From Sinotaia quadrata (Eukaryota; Mollusca; Gastropoda; Architaenioglossa; Viviparidae), in contig CM054180.1 in NCBI GenBank assembly GCA_028829895.1, positions 111,961,135-112,025,134 on the forward strand: DNA of 64,000 nucleotides. Direction: 5' to 3'. Below the pieces are notes generated by a model. It ran no database searches. It had not been told where the DNA came from and was given only the letters and a program-made list of their open reading frames with translations. A program made the position numbers and the translations under genes. Shown piece after piece: positions 23,345 to 33,680 of the stretch. How positions within the stretch are numbered: the stretch's first letter is position 1; every line of letters begins with the position of its first letter.

Positions 23345-24290
23345 CATCAAAAACTTTCTTACAAATTGCACATTTCGAGTACAAACGTAAAAACACCCAT
23401 TCCACCACCCAACAAATAATTAATGACACTCCCCCAGGGTAACGCTCTCAGCCCCACCCTCTTCAACATAACCACACATGACCTCAACACAATTACCACT
23501 GTCACCAACACACGAATAACACAATTTTCTGACGATTCACCACTCTACCGTGCACATCAAGAACAATGGCATTTAATCGAAAATCTTCAAAACACTCTTA
23601 AAAACCTCAAAGACTGGACAGACAAATGGGACATAGACATACCACCTGACAAAACAACAGCCATAGATTTCTCTGCCCCATAAAAGCAAAATATTCATCA
23701 CACTAAAACAAAAACAAACCAACATAAATTACTCAAAGACTCACAAATTCCTAGGAATCACCTTGGATGAAAACATAAAATTCAACAAACACATAGAAAA
23801 CACCCTCACCAAAGCCAACAAAACAATAAACATCCAAAAAGCAACAAAGGGGAAGGACTGGGGCCCAGACACGGACATCTTACTAACAATCACCAGATCA
23901 CTAATTATGGAAGTGTAACGTGCATAGCCACAAACAATCCCAAAATAAAAGAATTACAAACAATAGAAAACAAGGCTCTGAGCACACACGCACTCCCTAA
24001 TACAAGAAATGAAGAATTATACAACCAAACAGGACATCACCTGACATTAATATAAAAGAGAGACAAACAAACTTTTAAGTAATTGGCCAATAGAAAACAA
24101 CATGGAAACCACCTCCCCACAAACACACATCTACAGAACAAGAAATGGGACAAAAAAGGATACAACATGCAGAAGTCAAGGAAAAGAAACCAAATAAGTG
24201 GGCAGAAAAAATATTCCCCCATATAAACTAACTAAACTGTATTAGAAAAATACAGTCTGCTCTCAATACTGAAGACCCAGACACAAACCC
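23345..24290 (+). mobile_element. 5'-truncated non-LTR retrotransposon reverse-transcriptase fragment, copy in B
   Basis: Reads LPQGNALSPTLFNI, then TRITQFSDDSPLY, the sequence blocks of a LINE reverse transcriptase of the jockey-like type. The catalytic box is FSDD in place of the usual Y/F-A-D-D. A good frame runs from 23423 to 23683. A one-base insertion then creates a stop, after which the frame resumes elsewhere (ENKALSTHALPNTRNEELYNQ). The 5' part of the element and its endonuclease are absent. It lies opposite to the genes. The same fragment is in copy C, so insertion came before the B/C duplication. Confidence 0.88.
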
Positions 24291-24696
24291 CCAAACCCTT
24301 GGACAATCACCACCCACCCACCCCACTAAAAAAGAAAAGAAAAAAGCAAGCACTTATATTAGCAAAGAACACCTTAGCCACACAGACACAAATAATCATA
24401 CTCACATACTCACTAACATCACTACAAAATTTAGCAAATCAGAGAACATCAAGAAAATGAAAAGTTTTCAATCAATTCCTGTGCTGCAAAAGAAGTTATC
24501 GGTACTACTACCATACACTAAGCGTATTGAATACAATGAAAATATAAAATTAAAATAAATTAAGTTTCAGAATACAAATAAATATGCACATGTGTAACGT
24601 AATGTATTTGCGATGATATCTAGCTTATCAGGTAAATAAATGTGATTCGATAGCTGATCTGTTAATACGGAGGATTTGAAACAGCGAATGCCACAC

Positions 24697-24751
24697 AAGG
24701 GAAACGATTAGCAAGCGAAAATAAGTAATATACAAATGAGTTGTTTCCCTT
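24697..24751. other. Conserved inverted repeat upstream of copy B
   Basis: Perfect 9-base arms AAGGGAAAC and GTTTCCCTT about 37 bases apart. One of four copies in the window. Confidence 0.6.
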
Positions 24752-25739
24752 AGTACGCGTAGGGTAAATAGCACTGGGTTTACAATAAAATAACCGTTTT
24801 ATAGTGACGCTAGTAATAGGCCGAAATCGGAATTAATCGTCAAAACATCAGCATGGCTCACATGTGAAACCGAAAGTAGACAAGACGTACGCTGAATAAT
24901 TTGTTTTGTATCATCAAAGAAAACTTAATGTTTGATAAATATCGCAAACAATAAGTTGATGTGTACGATAGTGAATATAGCCGAGTGATTTTGAATTGAA
25001 GGTAATCTAAACTTACATGTTTATAGAACTTAGATATTAAACGGTTGTCAAGAACTCAGATGTTAATCGGTTGTCAAGAACTCAGGAACACAACAGCCGA
25101 CCTCGCAGTTCACCTAATTCACGTGACATACCACGTGATCTCTTTTATCCGGTGATAGGCCTAATCTTCGCATTATGAATGCCCGTGCAACGTGATACTA
25201 TTAGTTACCGTTAGGTTCAAGAATTTATCTCTAATCAGTGTGTTTGACTATGTGCGATGAGAGAAATAATTTAATGTATAAACCACTGAAAAAATAGTGA
25301 CTAATGATACATTAGATTGTGTATAAACTGCAAGGTTTTCTCTGCCAAAAAACAATATATTCGGTTAACAAAATAGTACATTTGTAATACCAATTATGCA
25401 ATACATTTTCTCTCATTAAAGGTGTTTGAAAACTTTCATCTGTAAAACAGGTCAATGGCTTGTACTTTCATTAACAATTTACAGAATTATGAAGTAAGCA
25501 ATAACTAACTGTCAATAATATTGAGACTTTTTGCAATAATGGCAATTAATAATATCAAAATAATACGATTGTATTTAAAAGCATACTATAGTGTTTGATT
25601 CTATATTTGAATTCGTATTCACGTTCTGTGTACGTATGTGTGGCGAAAAGGGGGTTTCCTCTGTGTGCGTCTCTTTGTTTATTAATTAATAATGACGATT
25701 TCATAAATAACGTATACTAATTAATCTCTTTCATGCCAA

Positions 25740-26190
25740 TCCCTCACAACCTCATTAAGGGTCTTGTGCGGTCTGAGAGTGACTAGGTCAAGCCTTGAGT
25801 AGTCCATCAGTCAGTGACCGTCTCCCAAGTGTTACCTGTCTCAGAATAGTGACTACACTGCGTTTATCTTACTAGTCGTTTTATCACTATTCCGGCCCTA
25901 CCACAAATCTCTCGTCGTCGTCGATGATGGGAACTATTTAAAACATGTGTATAGACCGTCTTCTCAATTGTATTACGTCATTTGGCAGAGCCCCCACCCA
26001 TCATCTCAATTGTATTACGTCATTTGGCAGAGCCCCCACCCATCATCTCACATGTACCTCCCCAGAAATGAAGGAGTAAATAGTTTTAAAAGAAACAAAT
26101 TTATTAAAAAGGAATAGAGATAACAATTTAAATAAATTTACAACGAGTTTTCAAATCGCGCACTAGGCGATTTCTAAATCACAAATCTCA
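25740..26190. repeat. Dispersed repeat R1, copy 2
   Basis: Partner of 7735-8130. It includes a roughly 40-bp duplication (about 25962-26045, unit containing ATTACGTCATTTGGCAGAGC) and the phrase AACAAATTTATTAAAA near its right end. Confidence 0.5.
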
Positions 26191-26671
26191 TAAGACTTCC
26201 AGAATACAATTAATGAAAAGATATATCAATGCAGTTCTCTAGAATAATTATTAGAGAATTTCATGTGAGCACTGTTAATACAATTTAGTTAAGCTTACAT
26301 AAATACTCCACATAAATAAGCCAACTACATAGTCAACACTTTAGGCAAAATACAGAAATTACATAGAAGAATCAGAACTAGAATAAGAAATGAAAAATCA
26401 CAGAAACATGTACAGATTACACAGAAAATTCATGTATTTGAATCACCTGATTGCGGCTTTGTTCAGCAGTAGTGTTGGCTGGTAATTGAATGCCTTGTGG
26501 TTTAGCCCCGTCTGGTGAAGTTAATGAATGTCAAGTGAAATTGTTCACAACACAAACTGTCCACAAAAAGTTTAGCACAGTATTTAGAATCCTTTCACTG
26601 GCACTGAATAATATGTAATCAGAGTTATCCACAGTTCAATGTAGCCTGGGTTGGAAAGTTCATCCCTGTCA

Positions 26672-26926
26672 TTACAAGCGAGTCAGACTCACGCTCTTGC
26701 TGCAGCTCACTTCATAATACAGTCTCCCTTGATGGCCCCGATACATACGGAATCCAATCAAGAATTTTACTCCAAACCTGCCCTTAACACATTCAGCAGA
26801 CCAAGTGGCAGTACCATTGTCAATCGAGACAACCAGAATAGTGAGAATTACGTACAATCCAATACAGGTACAGTTACAGGACGAGACAAGACGGTTTGAA
26901 CTGCAACAAATTAGTGTAATGCACAC
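26672..26926 (-). CDS. Hypothetical exon or ORF with a hydrophobic, secretory-like start
   Basis: An 84-codon minus-strand frame. Residues about 24-35 (GLYVILTILVVS) are hydrophobic, like a signal peptide. A cysteine- and aromatic-rich part follows (TATWSAEC ... FLIGFRMYRG ... YYEVSC). A possible acceptor (TTTGTTGCAG) and a possible donor (AGC|GTGAGT) bracket most of it, so it could be one exon of a gene not otherwise visible. A weak resemblance to dermatopontin- or VMO1-like secreted folds is only an impression. It has no partner in copy C because the segment is deleted there. Confidence 0.25.
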   Translation of the reverse strand: MCITLICCSSNRLVSSCNCTCIGLYVILTILVVSIDNGTATWSAECVKGRFGVKFLIGFRMYRGHQGRLYYEVSCSKSVSLTRL

Positions 26927-27819
26927 ATCAGGATCATGTTTTAATAATCTGTAATCTGTACCTTTTATTTTCGTTTCTCATTACAATTCCTTTTAACAAT
27001 TAAATTATCTGATTCTTTATTTAGACGAAAATAAAAGTATCATAGTTTAAACTTGTTATAATATTTACAAGAAAGCATAATTCACACAGATTTAAAAGTA
27101 AGTGTTAAAAATCAGTTACAATGCAATATCTATATCGGACATACCTTTCTTCCAGTTCTAACCATGAGCCGTGCATAGGACCCCAAAGATGTGTAAAAGA
27201 GTGTAGAGAATTTTGAATCTGCTCTTTTATGTGTTTTCAGAGGTCATGGAAGTTTCTAGAATTTCTTAGCCTCTGGCTACTACTTGTTTTTCTTCCTGTG
27301 CCTATTGACTGCATGGTTATGGCTGAGTGCATGCACATAATAGGCTGGGCAAGTTGGATGCCAGAAGTATGCCCATGTTATGTAAGAATTAGTGACCCAT
27401 AATCATGATTCTCTTTATTTGTGGATGTGGATCATGAAAGGCGATCGTTAGCTTAATGGTGAGTTATAGGACTGATTGAGAGAAAGGGGACTTAGAAATA
27501 TTTCATGCCTTTTGCTATTGATATGTTATAATTGTGTTTCACGTAGATATGTATTATTAAAGTAGACTATTATTTCTACAAATTGTGAACTAAGATGATC
27601 GTATGTAGTATGCTAAACACTTGACATTGTTTCTAGTGAATACTTTCACACAATTGATATGTTGTCTTTATTTTGTTGGTATGCGTGTATTGGGCTAATA
27701 AATATTGTTGCAGAGATTGTTAAGTTCAGACGTGAATGTAATAAAGAATGGAGTTAAAGATTAATAAACTGGACACTGAGCATTTGTTCCCTGATTATAT
27801 TTTACAGGGAATAAGCAGC

Positions 27820-28135
27820 ATCTTTTGTCTTAACCAAAGCTCCAGGTATACTGATTTATAAACTGCTACGACCATGGTAGATGCGAGAAGTATCTATCTT
27901 CAGTGTTTAAGTGTAAGGTACACTGCACTCTGTTAATGTATGGTGGCAAAGTATGCTGATTGCATCGTGGAATTTCTGGTACAAGAAAGTTACTGGAAAT
28001 TGCTACATGGTTGTTCTGCTTGAGGGAGCTAATACGGTGGAGCACCCAGATTAGCCCCGAGAAAATAGCAGCTCATCAGTGTTCTACAACGTGCAAGAGA
28101 AACACGTGAAACTGTCAATTCCCTTGGGGCAATAA
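27820..28135 (+). pseudogene. Decayed coding-like block, copy in B-C spacer
   Basis: A diverged relative of 38232-38565. The segment around TTAATGTATGGTGGCAAAGT is shared (encodes LMYGGK). Several stops are present. Confidence 0.35.
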
Positions 28136-28747
28136 GCTTGTGACTTTGTTATGAAAGAGCACAAAAACTATTGAAATACTTGTAGCTTCACCTGGACAAG
28201 GTTATGTAGAAACTATTGTCGTTATAATCTCATTAGTCCATTTCTGTTCTCTGATAAGAAATTACGCTGTGATTTATGTTGATACTTATTTGGTAAATAA
28301 TGTGTTAGGAAATAAGACTGTATAAACTTCAAAACTATTTGGACATGGTTCGTGGAAATTTTGATGTCAAATAAGCTTTACAATGTATTTGTTATATGCA
28401 CATTTGATTATTGATTTAATTGTTAAATTTATTGACCTTTTTACACATATTGATAACCTTATGTTGGAGAAGAAAGTGAGTGGATGGGGGGGGGGTCGCT
28501 AAATATAGATTATAAAAAAGGATTTATCTTCTCCTTTGGTAAGAAGCTATCCACCTTTGGAAATATTGTGTAACCGTGAATGTTTATCTTTAATGTTGTA
28601 GAAGAGAGAAAACGTTTACAGTGCCCGCATATCTGCCAAGTGAGAGAGATGAGTGGTGTTTTCTGGAGAATTATTTATAACATAAATTAAGATTCTCGTC
28701 ATTGTAATTCGTTCTGGATGATGAATTAATTAATAATAATACCATTA

Positions 28748-29110
28748 ATAAGGTGGAGTTAGGTTCACAATGTACAAAATTTACTGAAAGAATCCTTGAT
28801 AAATCTTTGAAATCTCTCCTTGGCATGAAGTCGGTTTGAACGAGATATGGTTTGAATCGAATGTTATAAGTAATAGTGTAATGTTTTTATCTCAGACAGA
28901 TTGTTGTGTGGAAGTTATAAATAGCTTTTCTTCAGGACTGCATTAGTCAGAATATACGGCGATAAGACTCCGTATGCTAGTGTGCATTTACTCAACAAAA
29001 TGTGTTAGGGAGTTTTTTGTATGCATTGGCAGTAGAGTGAAATTTTAAGAAGTACATTTGTGTTGTTCTGAATGAAACTAACTGTCCCTACTTGCTATAG
29101 TCACTTCACT
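28748..29110. repeat. Duplicated block, copy 2 (partner at 2687-3130)
   Basis: Shares ATGGTTTGAATCGAATGTTA and the TCTCAGACAGA and TTCTTCAGGAC strings in the same order. No reading frame. Confidence 0.55.
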
Positions 29111-29439
29111 GTTAAAAAAAACTGTTTGGACACTGGTTGAGATTCAACTAACCGTCGTGACGCAAACGTGTCGATGTCTCCACAGGCCAGTTAATGAGAG
29201 TTGTTAAAATGACTATTAAGCTAATTCAACATATCATGTGCGGTGCAGTGTATAAAAGATGAGCATTCGAACATTAACATTGTAAGCATTATCACTAATG
29301 ACAGGATCTGTTTCCTTGCTCACAACGTCAATTTGTTTTGAATTTCATTATACTTTAAATTTACTCTAGTGCGTACTTGTTGTTACCTTCTGCAATTTAT
29401 AAGGAAATAGAACGATACAGTGTCTTCCTAGATATTACC

Positions 29440-29905
29440 AACACAGAATAAACAAGCACAATACAAATTAAACAATTACAACGCAAAGTAAACAAGTACT
29501 ACATAAAATAAACAATCACTACACAAATTACACAAGCACTACACAAAATAAACAAGCACTATACAAAGTAAACAAGCACTACACAAAATAAACAAGCACT
29601 ACACAAAATAAACAAGCACTATACAAAGTAAACAAGCACTACACAAAATAAACAAGCACTACACAAAGTAAACAAGCACTACATAAAATAAACAAGCACT
29701 ACACAAAGTAAACAAGTACTACACAAAATAAACAAGCACTACACAAAGTAAACAAGTACTACACAAAATAAACAAGCACTACACAAAGTAAACAAGCACT
29801 ACACAAAATAAACAAGCACTACACAAAATAAACAAGCATTATACAAAGTAAACAAGCATAACCAAAATAAACAAGCACTACACAAAATAAACAAGCATTA
29901 CAAAC
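29440..29905. repeat. 20-bp satellite array, about 23 units
   Basis: Unit AACAAGCACTACACAAARTA in head-to-tail order without spacers. Units often alternate between AAAATA and AAAGTA forms, which suggests a 40-bp higher-order unit in parts. Not CRISPR-like, because there are no spacers. It is absent from the other spacers in this window. Confidence 0.95.
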
Positions 29906-30120
29906 AATAGCTTGAAAAGACATGAAATTACTCTTTTTTGTCTTACCTCTACTTTTAACACTTTATCCAGACATTAGAGTGTCAAAGGTCACACAGTTCT
30001 TGTTCTCTACGTGCAAGTATGGCGAAGGAGAGAGAAATGACTGTGAACTTCCTTCTTCACACGTGGCTAGAAAGCTTTAATCGACCCTGGGGTAGAGAAA
30101 AAGGGAAGGTTCTAACGATG

Positions 30121-31091
30121 TGTGGAAGGGTAGATGTACGTGTACAGAGCAGTTTTCGTAGCGCTTGTTTTGCCTGGCCGCTAGTTTGAATCGCGCGGCG
30201 CGGTCTGCTATATAGTAATGTGTATGGCTGTGCCATTGTGTACGTGTTTAATCGCCACTTATCATATTATATATCTATTTAATAAAGTTGATGTTTAGAT
30301 ATTCTAATAATTAGTGGGATGTAGTTTGTATTTATGTAATTTGTAAGTTAGTTTATATTGTTTTCTTAGTGTATTCTACGATTTATGTATGTGTACATGG
30401 TTTCCCCCTGGCACATGAAAATAGTTAATTATTTTATTTGATAATTTATTTTGTGAATTATATTGTAAGGAAGTATTGTATTCAGTCTACTATTTTTTTG
30501 ATAGTTAAAGTGTTATATAACTCTAGGTAGTTTAGAAGGAATTTATGTTAGAAGGAAAGTATGTTAACACAGATGTACCCGTTTAGCATTAGTTTTAGTC
30601 TCTTCCAGAATTGTCTAGTGGAGTCCCCGTTGCCGCCCGGACTTTATAGTTATATTGTGTGTGAGAGAGAAAGCGGCGGAAGCCGGAAGCGCCCCCCCCC
30701 CCACTACTCTAGCAAGCAAGTGAGAGGGTCGTCTTTTGGGAGTCGTCCTGGGAAGCGATAAAGAGTCGTCTTTTGGGAGTGGTCTTGGAAGAGTGGTCAA
30801 GTGATGACGAGAAAGGCTTGTTTTTTGATGCAAAAATGTAGCAAAAGAGAGGAAGCGTTGTCTAAGAAAGGCGTGTTCTGATGCCATTATGTATGTTGAG
30901 AGGGAGAGAGACAGTATTTGGCGGTGTCGCTGGAATAAAGAGTACATAGAAATGTAAACACATGTTGCGTGTTCTGCCTCCTCTGCAGTGGTTGCCGTAG
31001 CCGTATCGTCTCATTGTTTCATCATCGTTTCATCATCCCCTCGCATCCTGGGATGACCCATAATAGCAACACAACACCACACCCCATCACA
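30121..31091 (+). mobile_element. Solo LTR, 971 bp, 4-bp target-site duplication GATG
   Basis: Begins TGTGGAAGGG and ends CCATCACA, the TG...CA termini of an LTR. It is flanked by GATG on both sides (30117-30120 and 31092-31095). It has a TATA-like CTATATAG (about 30208-30215) and an AATAAA (30934-30939) about 155 bases before the end, as expected for U3-R-U5 order. A second LTR of the family lies in the opposite orientation at 37066-37885. No internal gag or pol sequence adjoins it, so it is a solo LTR left by recombination. A 4-bp duplication suggests the Ty3/gypsy group. Open frames inside it are not genes. Confidence 0.88.
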
Positions 31092-31949
31092 GATGGAAAG
31101 AAAACTGATTATTAAATGTATTCCACATATTTTTCAACAAAAGGCAGTGACAAGCAGTTTCTACAATAATATCGAATACGTGCGCAAATCAGCACATATC
31201 AGCATACTAAGAACGTAATTCCGATTTAAAATAGAAAACAAAGTCGATCCCATGTATTGCAATGTTAATGCTATGACAAAGTCGTAAAAATAACCCCACG
31301 TGTGACAATGGCGTCAGGTGACCTGTTTTGTAAATTACCAATAGCAAGCACAGTAGAGTGTTCTTGCTAATAACTTAATAACAATTAACAAGTGAGCAGT
31401 TAGGCAGAAATTCTTATCAACAACTTATCAGAAACGACTACAGCACTAAAGTGCATATCAGGCTGTTCAGTTTAACTATAAATATTTCTTGCTTATGTTT
31501 TCTTCTTTGATAAGAAATTGACTGTTTCTAATACCGCTATTACACCAATACATTTTAAATATTTTTACTAGTAGTGATTGATTAATGTGAGAATGTATTG
31601 TATATTTGTCTAAATCTGTCTTCCTTTTACTATACTGCACTTTTGCTAACTGTTGTGAGGTTAAATACATTTACTGATTGTGACAGAGTAAATTTGTCTC
31701 TCCCTATTTTAATATTTGTTGATACATTGTCAGAGCAACCCGACCTTGGGTACTCCTTATGGTGTTACTTTGAAAGTGTCTGAGTTTGAAGTAAACGCTC
31801 GAGGCAAGAATATTCTAGTTTGCTGACGTAATGCAAACTGAGTGAGTAGTTTTTGTTTTTTTTAACATATATTCAGCAGAAATAATATCACTCTAGTTGC
31901 TGATTCATATTCAACAATATTTATATACTAGCAGTATGTATGAATGCGA

Positions 31950-31953
31950 ATGT

Positions 31954-31987
<34 letters not shown>

Positions 31988-32055
31988 GTGTGTGTGTGTG
32001 TGTGTGTGTATGTCTGTGTGTCTGTGTGTATGTGCGTGAGTGTGTGTGCACACAC
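31950..32055. repeat. (TG)n microsatellite, interrupted
   Basis: TG-rich tract with GAG, TAT and CTG interruptions, ending in an ACACACAT stretch. Confidence 0.95.
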
Positions 32056-32559
32056 ATAAATTATATGTATGTATTAAATGTAAAATGACAAGCAAGTTTT
32101 TGTATGTAGTAGTTACGTTTACCTTCTTGTAGGGTACACCAAAATCATAACTTCGCAAAAACACACGCTCAGAAAGAGAGTGACACACATAGAAAGATCA
32201 TATATAACTTACACATTGTCAATAGAAATTAGGATTTGACTCAAAGTGCAACTTTATAGTGATGGAATCGATTCAGCATACTTAATTTGGAATAAAATAA
32301 TAAAGATGTTTCATGTGAGTAGATTATTATTTCTACAAATATTTTAACCATGCTGCTCGATTTAGTGTGCTAACACTTGAAATTGTTTGGGTACGTTGTA
32401 TTTATTATGCTGTATGTATGTATTGAGCTAATAAATACTGTTGCAGAAAATAGTACGGAGAGACTGGAATGTAAGAAAGAATGGAGTTATAAATTGATAA
32501 ACATGAAACATAGATCTGCTCCTTAATTACATTTTGCAGTGAAAAAGCCGCCTTTTCAA

Positions 32560-32880
32560 TTGCCTATTTTCACGTGTTGTTTGAGTCTACTGGTTCACTG
32601 ACTGTGGGCAGCTAGGACTGGGGAAGGTGGGGATCATCTGATGCAGTTTAAGTGTAAAGAGGATACACTACACTATATTTGATGTATGGTAGCAAAGTAT
32701 GCTCACTAAATTAAAAATTAAATTAGTACGAGGAAGTACAGAAATTACTGATCTGCTTGAACGAAGTGGTATGTCCCCTAAATACTCAGGTTGACTTGAA
32801 GAGAACATATGGCAAATCTGTTTCAATGTGAGGAGGGAATCATGAGGAAATTGAACTGAACTATAATTTGTGACATTGCG
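32560..32880 (+). pseudogene. Decayed coding-like block, copy in spacer left of unit C
   Basis: A relative of 38232-38565. GACTGGGGAAG and TTGATGTATGGTAGCAAAGTATG are shared. Frame broken. Confidence 0.35.
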
Positions 32881-33042
32881 GCAAAGTGCACGAAAGACTG
32901 TTAAGACCACAATGAATCAGGTTACATAAAGACTATTTCGTATCTCTGATAACACTATCCTGTGGATTTTATTGAATTATTGAACTGTATTTCTTTTGAT
33001 AAACGATATCATAACATGTTTTCATGAATATACTAATGTCAA

Positions 33043-33680
33043 GTAACATCAGTAAACATTAAATGTAATATATTTAAAATGACATTAATAAACATCAAAT
33101 GTAATGTCTCTAAAATAATATTAGTAAACATCAAAATGTAATATCTTTAAAATAACATTAGTAAACATCAAATGTAATATCTTTAAAATAATATTAGTAA
33201 ACATCAAAATGTAATATCTTTAAATGACATTATTAAACATCAAATGTAATGTCTCTAAACTAACATTAGTAAACATCAAATGTAATATCTTTAAAATGAC
33301 ATTAGCAAACATCAAATGTAATGTCTCTAAAATAAAATGAGTAAACATAAAATTAATATCTTTAAAAAAACTTGAGTAAGCATCAAATGTAATATCTTTA
33401 AAATAACATTAGTAAACATCAAATGAAATATCTTTAAAATGACATTAGCAAACATCAAATGTAATGTCTCTAAAATAACATGAGCAAACATCAAATGTAA
33501 TGTCTTTAAAATAACATGAGTAAACATCAAATGAAGTATCTTTAAAATAACATTAGTAAACATCAAATGTAATATCTTTAAAATGACATTAGCAAACATC
33601 AAATGTACTATATCTAAAATAACATTAATAAACATCAAATGTAATGTCTTTAAAATAACATTAGTAAACACCAAATGTGA
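33043..33680. repeat. Minisatellite, about 36-bp units, about 17 copies
   Basis: Unit AACATTAGTAAACATCAAATGTAATATCTTTAAAAT (given by type), with many point variants. The equivalent place in copy B (about 8325-8385) has only one to two units, followed by the same downstream sequence (GTGAACTTGTCA). The 120-codon open frame on the minus strand is a by-product of the unit length. Confidence 0.93.

Larger units (their letters stand above)
22170..25640. other. 5' flank of copy B
   Basis: Nearly identical by eye to the 5' flank of copy C (47705-51085), apart from repeat-number changes and small indels. It contains two short tandem repeats, a 5'-truncated reverse-transcriptase fragment and the conserved hairpin. 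No promoter or 5' UTR exon could be placed. Confidence 0.7.
25641..27430. other. B-unit segment deleted from copy C
   Basis: Copy C passes directly from the equivalent of 25607 to the equivalent of 27212, with the 7-bp TTTGAAT at the joint. TTTGAAT is present at both ends here (25607-25613 and 27212-27218). Copy A continues like B past the joint, so the C form is a deletion. The segment carries repeat R1 copy 2, a short tandem duplication and a possible exon. Confidence 0.75.
27431..29439. other. B-C spacer with fragments of older repeat units
   Basis: Starts with AAGGCGATCGTTAGCTTAATGG, which recurs at about 59595 (copy D flank) and faintly resembles a tRNA A box. No B box follows, so a tRNA or SINE is not supported. 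It contains a decayed coding-like block (27820-28135), a block matching parts of intron 4 (about 28440-28720, ACATATTGATAA...TTGGAGAAGAAAGTG) and the partner of 2687-3130. No intact gene was seen. Confidence 0.5.
31096..33042. other. Spacer with fragments of older repeat units
   Basis: About 31725-31850 matches intron 4 sequence of B (about 11770-11900) and C (about 37990-38110), with the shared phrase AACCCGACCTTG. It contains a TG microsatellite and a third decayed coding-like block. No intact gene was seen. Confidence 0.5.

Noticed and set aside
27431..27500. tRNA or tRNA-derived SINE suggested by GCTTAATGGTGAGTT (also near 59600)
   Set aside because: Resembles an A box only; no B box, no cloverleaf, no poly(A) or simple-repeat tail.
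29440..29905. CRISPR-like regular repeats
   Set aside because: Head-to-tail 20-bp satellite with no spacers, in animal DNA.
30561..30947. ORFs of 66 and 110 codons
   Set aside because: They lie inside the solo LTR and are not matched in the second LTR.
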